Shown: positions 5,043-7,249 of the stretch, in pieces
Numbering within the stretch: the stretch's first letter is position 1
Layout: the number at the start of each line of letters is the position of its first letter
Source of the DNA: Parcubacteria group bacterium
GTDB taxonomy: Bacteria > Patescibacteriota > Minisyncoccia > UBA6257 > JACRHW01
Reading direction: 5' to 3'
Assembly (NCBI GenBank): GCA_016211955.1
Contig: JACRHX010000063.1
Span: forward strand, 1-7,249
DNA: 7,249 bases
Notes under the pieces: model-generated
The model's database searches: none
Told to the model about the DNA's origin: nothing
The model's input: only the letters and a program-made list of their open reading frames with translations
Made by a program: the position numbers and the translations under genes

Positions 5043-5080
5043 GCCTCGCCGTAGTCCTTCGATAAACTCAGGACGTAGGC
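5043..5080. repeat. Dispersed REP-like hairpin in a 5' leader
   Basis: GTCCT (5054-5058) pairs with AGGAC (5070-5074) around TTCGATAAACTC, with outer GCCT (5043-5046) and AGGC (5077-5080) also complementary. From memory, CCTTCGATAAACTCAGGAC-type sequences are common multi-copy intergenic repeats in bacteria; I could not check copy number. It lies between the predicted promoter and the ribosome site (5036-5042) of the 108-residue gene. Confidence 0.6.
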
Positions 5081-5096
5081 TCAAGGATCTATCTTC

Positions 5097-5125
5097 GTTC
5101 TACTGCAAACCAAATACTTTGTCTA
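5097..5125 (-). promoter_or_regulatory. Putative promoter of the 4421-5026 operon
   Basis: On the minus strand TAGACA (5120-5125, 5/6) and TAGAAC (5097-5102, 4/6) are 17 bp apart. The -35 lies in the 9-mer GTATAGACA, which recurs exactly at the promoter of the 5193 gene. The leader would be about 65 nt and contain the hairpin repeat. Confidence 0.5.
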
Positions 5126-5140
5126 TACCCTTTCAAAAAC

Positions 5141-5173
5141 AAAAAAGACACGCGAAGTTTTCTCCGACGTGTC
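5141..5173 (-). terminator. Intrinsic terminator of the 5193 gene
   Basis: GACACG (5147-5152) pairs with CGTGTC (5168-5173), extended by CG/CG with a one-base bulge. On the minus strand the stem is followed by six T and, after one G, five more. It lies 19 bp past the stop of the 172-residue gene. The A-rich far side lets it work weakly in the other direction. Confidence 0.85.
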
Positions 5174-5192
5174 AAAAATTACCTTGATAGGT

Positions 5193-5711
5193 CTATCTCA
5201 ATTTCAATCGCGTGGCGTCATGCTCGAGCTGAGATTGAACCCTTTTTAGTTCTGTCTCGCGTTCTTTATTTTTCTTCTCTCGATTATTCTTCTTCCTCTC
5301 TCCGCGTTTGATCTGCGCTACAACCCTTACCCTATCTTTTATTAGCACCTGTAACGCCTGCTGCCAGATGGGAGAAGGATCAAAACGCTTGACCTTACAC
5401 TCTGCGATATCCCAATAATCAACCTCGAAAACCGGCTCTGATCCGCGTTCCTTAGAATCCGGATGATACCAAATCTTTACATTATCGCCACCAAAATCCG
5501 TAAATGCACCATGAGTATAAAATGAGAAGCCGGCAAAGTTATTCAATTCTGCTGTCGTCGTTATGTGATAAAAATGTTCTTCACGACGCAAGACCTTCCC
5601 ACGCTCATACACAATCGATTCAGCAAAACGGATAATTTCTTCAACAAACTTTTGTCGTGCGAGGACTAGTTCAGCAAGAGCATTTCCACTAACAGCCTTA
5701 AGGTCTTTCAT
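5193..5711 (-). CDS. Hypothetical protein with charged coiled-coil tail, 172 residues
   Basis: An unrecognised protein. The ATG at 5709-5711 is chosen because AGGAGG (5719-5724) lies 7 nt upstream; the in-frame GTG at 5717 would leave only 1 nt. Residues 1-45 look helical (ALAELVLARQKFVEEIIRFA). The middle (about 46-110) is mixed and aromatic, including HFYHITTTAELNNFAGFSFY, THGAFTDFGGDNVKIWYHP and FEVDYWDIAECKV, which suggests a compact beta-containing domain with one Cys. The tail (about 127-172) is almost all Lys, Arg, Glu, Asn and Gln (RGERKKNNREKKNKERETEL) and should form a charged helix or coiled coil. No signal peptide or membrane helix is present. It stands alone, with its own promoter and terminator, and shares the promoter 9-mer GTATAGACA with the neighbouring operon. 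The tail could bind RNA, DNA or the ribosome; this is speculation. Confidence 0.85.
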   Translation of the reverse strand: MKDLKAVSGNALAELVLARQKFVEEIIRFAESIVYERGKVLRREEHFYHITTTAELNNFAGFSFYTHGAFTDFGGDNVKIWYHPDSKERGSEPVFEVDYWDIAECKVKRFDPSPIWQQALQVLIKDRVRVVAQIKRGERKKNNREKKNKERETELKRVQSQLEHDATRLKLR

Positions 5712-5744
5712 ATCCACACCTCCTGTTTTCTATGAGCTAGATGA

Positions 5745-5773
5745 AGAATACCTTAAAAGTTAGATTATGTCTA
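5745..5773 (-). promoter_or_regulatory. Putative promoter of the 5193 gene
   Basis: On the minus strand TAGACA (5768-5773, 5/6) and TATTCT (5745-5750, 4/6) are 17 bp apart. A perfect TTGACA (5778-5783) lies just upstream, but its best partner, TAACTT, is 15 bp away. The leader would be about 25-30 nt, ending in the AGGAGG site. Confidence 0.5.
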
Positions 5774-5807
5774 TACTTGTCAAAAAAAATGCAAACAGGC
5801 CTTATTT

Positions 5808-5967
5808 TGAATCACAACGTGTATATTTCGAACCATTCCGTAGGTGTGGAGCTAGGTGTTGTCAATCCTGAATGATAATGAATTGGATTGACAACGAAGC
5901 ACCTGCGGATGAGTGAGCCACTCGCTGGAGGTGGCGAACGTGTGAGAAATATACACGTTGTGATTCA
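5808..5967. repeat. Nested inverted-repeat element B, 160 bp
   Basis: A perfect 22-bp inverted repeat (5808-5829 against 5946-5967) closes the element. Inside, TCCGTAGGTG (5837-5846) pairs with CACCTGCGGA (5900-5909) with one wobble. Within that, GTTGTCAATCC (5858-5868) pairs with GGATTGACAAC (5885-5895) over a 16-nt AT-rich loop. A second short arm is GCCAC/GTGGC (5917-5921 with 5931-5935). It lies between the uvrA stop and the promoter of the 5193 gene, with no reading frame and no T-tract. The same plan as elements A (14-156) and C (2882-3010), with different outer arms, suggests one family. Confidence 0.82.
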
Positions 5968-5970
5968 TTT

Positions 5971-6031
5971 ATACTGGTATACTGGATTCCCGCCTTCGCC
6001 AGGGCTACAAAAGGGCACAGCGCGGGAATGA
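5971..6031. repeat. REP-like hairpin downstream of uvrA
   Basis: ATTCCCGC (5986-5993) pairs perfectly with GCGGGAAT (6022-6029) around a 28-nt loop, preceded by a tandem ATACTGG (5971-5977 and 5979-5985). From memory, a GGATTCCCGCC...GCGGGAATGAC hairpin is a common dispersed repeat in many bacterial genomes; here its loop is lengthened. It starts 9 nt past the uvrA stop and may mark or stabilise the 3' end of that message. Confidence 0.65.
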
Positions 6032-6039
6032 CAAAAAAA

Positions 6040-7249
6040 CTAAGCCATGTGTTTTTTGAGGTACTGACCTGTGACACTATGTGCATTTTTTGCTATATCC
6101 TCGAGAGTACCGGTTGCGAGGATTTTTCCTCCACGCTCTCCGCCCTCGGGGCCAAGGTCAATCACCCAATCCGCTGTCTTAATAACATCGAGGTTATGTT
6201 CAATCACTACGATAGTATTCCCACGACTTACGAGACGTTGAAGAACGTCAAGAAGTTTTTCAATATCAGAAAAATGAAGCCCTGTGGTTGGCTCGTCTAA
6301 AAGATAGAGTGTCCTTCGTGTATCCCGCTTCCCCAGCTCTGCGGCAAGCTTAATACGCTGCGCCTCTCCACCCGACAAGGTCGTCGCTGATTGCCCTAAC
6401 TCGAGATACCCAAGACCCACCTCGTGTAAAATCTTAAACTTGTCATACAACCATGGAATATCTTCAAAGAAAGCAAGTGCCTCTTCAACGGTCATACGCA
6501 ATACCTCATAAATATTTTTACCTCTGTACTCAACCTCGAGCGTCTCGCGATCAAAGCGTTTTCCTTTGCAAATATCACAAGGCACATAGACGGTGGGCAG
6601 GAAATGCATCTCAATAGCAATTGTCCCGTGCCCCTCACAATGCTCACAACGCCCCCCAGGGACATTAAAACTAAAACGACCAACTCTATATCCACGCACG
6701 CGCGCATCCTCGGTCGAAGTAAATAGCTCACGTACGTGTATCCAAGCACCAACATACGTCGCAGGGTTAGATCGTGGTGTTCTTCCAATCGGCGATTGAT
6801 CGATCGTGATAACCCGATTAACATATTCGAGTCCTAAGATAGCATCACACGCGCCTCCTTTATAGTCGGCCCCGTTGAATTTATTGGCTAAATATTTATA
6901 GAGTACATCATAAACAAGCGAGCTTTTGCCTGACCCAGAAACTCCTGTGATACAGGTAAGTTTTCGAAGTGGGATGTCTACATCGATATTTTTAAGATTG
7001 TGTGCTTTTGCTCCCCTAATTTTAATCGACTCATCAATAATTCCACGTTTTGATTTTACCACCCGTCGGTTCTCAGGAATTGTAATACTCTTTGTACCAC
7101 GCAGATAATCGAGCGTAAGTGAGTTTATCTTTTTATTCTTCAAAATATCCGGTATCTCCCCCTGCGCCATCACACTGCCCCCATGCACCCCCGCCCCTTT
7201 TCCAAAATCAACGAGATAATCAGATGCTCGTATGGTGTCCTCATCGTGC
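6040..7249 (-). CDS. uvrA: Excinuclease ABC subunit A, C-terminal part (cut by window edge)
   Basis: UvrA is the dimeric ATPase that finds bulky DNA damage and loads UvrB in nucleotide excision repair. The frame is open to the right edge, and the visible 402 residues begin HDEDTIRASDYLVDFGKGAG, the end of the first ATPase domain just past its H-loop. Then come the second Walker A, GVSGSGKSS (102-110), and a zinc-finger pair of CxxC motifs (Cys 201, 204, 224, 227). The ABC signature is LSGGEAQRIKLAAEL (291-305), Walker B is LYLLDEP (314-320), and the H-loop is VVIEHNLDV (347-355). The C-terminus, TGQYLKKHMA, is natural, ending at TAG 6040-6042. All motifs are intact. The N-terminal portion and start lie outside the window. 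Downstream is a REP-like hairpin but no clear terminator. uvrC lies about 3 kb further along the same strand. Confidence 0.98.
   Translation of the reverse strand, partial: HDEDTIRASDYLVDFGKGAGVHGGSVMAQGEIPDILKNKKINSLTLDYLRGTKSITIPENRRVVKSKRGIIDESIKIRGAKAHNLKNIDVDIPLRKLTCITGVSGSGKSSLVYDVLYKYLANKFNGADYKGGACDAILGLEYVNRVITIDQSPIGRTPRSNPATYVGAWIHVRELFTSTEDARVRGYRVGRFSFNVPGGRCEHCEGHGTIAIEMHFLPTVYVPCDICKGKRFDRETLEVEYRGKNIYEVLRMTVEEALAFFEDIPWLYDKFKILHEVGLGYLELGQSATTLSGGEAQRIKLAAELGKRDTRRTLYLLDEPTTGLHFSDIEKLLDVLQRLVSRGNTIVVIEHNLDVIKTADWVIDLGPEGGERGGKILATGTLEDIAKNAHSVTGQYLKKHMA

Noticed and set aside
4451..5065. 204-codon open frame on the plus strand
   Set aside because: It runs opposite two minus-strand genes that each have good ribosome sites, and it has none itself.
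5193..5717. GTG at 5715-5717 as the start of the 172-residue gene
   Set aside because: It is only 1 nt from AGGAGG; the ATG at 5709-5711 is 7 nt away.
14..5967. Integron attC sites or CRISPR repeats as an explanation of the inverted repeats
   Set aside because: No GTTRRRY/RYYYAAC core pairs at the arms, genes lie in both directions, no integrase, and no regularly spaced direct repeats.

Overview
The window reads as bacterial chromosome of a small-genome lineage, most likely Candidate Phyla Radiation (Patescibacteria, Parcubacteria-like). This is inferred from shortened forms of core proteins: a 336-residue YchF, a UvrC that ends without the helix-hairpin-helix tail, and a MutY-type glycosylase with neither the Fe-S cysteines nor a NUDIX domain. 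Dispersed hairpin repeats between genes fit the same picture. The standard code (UGA = stop) fits every gene. No rRNA, tRNA, CRISPR array, transposase or phage structural gene is visible.

Layout. 1-158: a nested inverted-repeat element that ends 2 bp from the ychF stop codon. 159-1169 (-): ychF. 1170-1268: overlapping divergent promoters. 1269-1600 (+): two tiny genes (a two-helix membrane peptide and a basic CPC-x2-C peptide), then a bidirectional terminator. 1701-2880 (-): uvrC, frameshifted in an A6 run just before its last catalytic segment. 2881-3124: a second nested inverted repeat, a DnaA-box match and a palindrome. 3125-3345 (+): a small membrane-protein gene, frame-broken, then a terminator. 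3549-4373 (-): mutY-like glycosylase. 4421-5026 (-): two small unknown genes in one operon. 5193-5711 (-): one unknown gene with its own promoter and terminator. 5712-6039: promoter, a third nested inverted repeat and a REP-like hairpin. 6040-7249 (-): the C-terminal 402 residues of UvrA, running off the window edge.

Functionally, three DNA-repair genes (uvrA and uvrC of nucleotide excision repair, and a mismatched-adenine glycosylase) sit near each other on one strand but are separated by small accessory units with their own signals, so they do not form one operon. The small genes have strong AGGAGG-type ribosome sites. ychF and mutY have none and instead carry a -10-like hexamer 9-10 nt before the start codon, which suggests leaderless mRNAs.

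The most interesting signal is a set of three non-coding elements (14-156, 2882-3010, 5808-5967). Each is bounded by a long inverted repeat (18/20 to 22/22 matches) of unrelated sequence, and each encloses a similar branched fold. Short core words recur in the same order, mainly between the second and third elements. That pattern would be expected of a structured RNA or a hairpin-type mobile element, and I cannot assign it to a known family.
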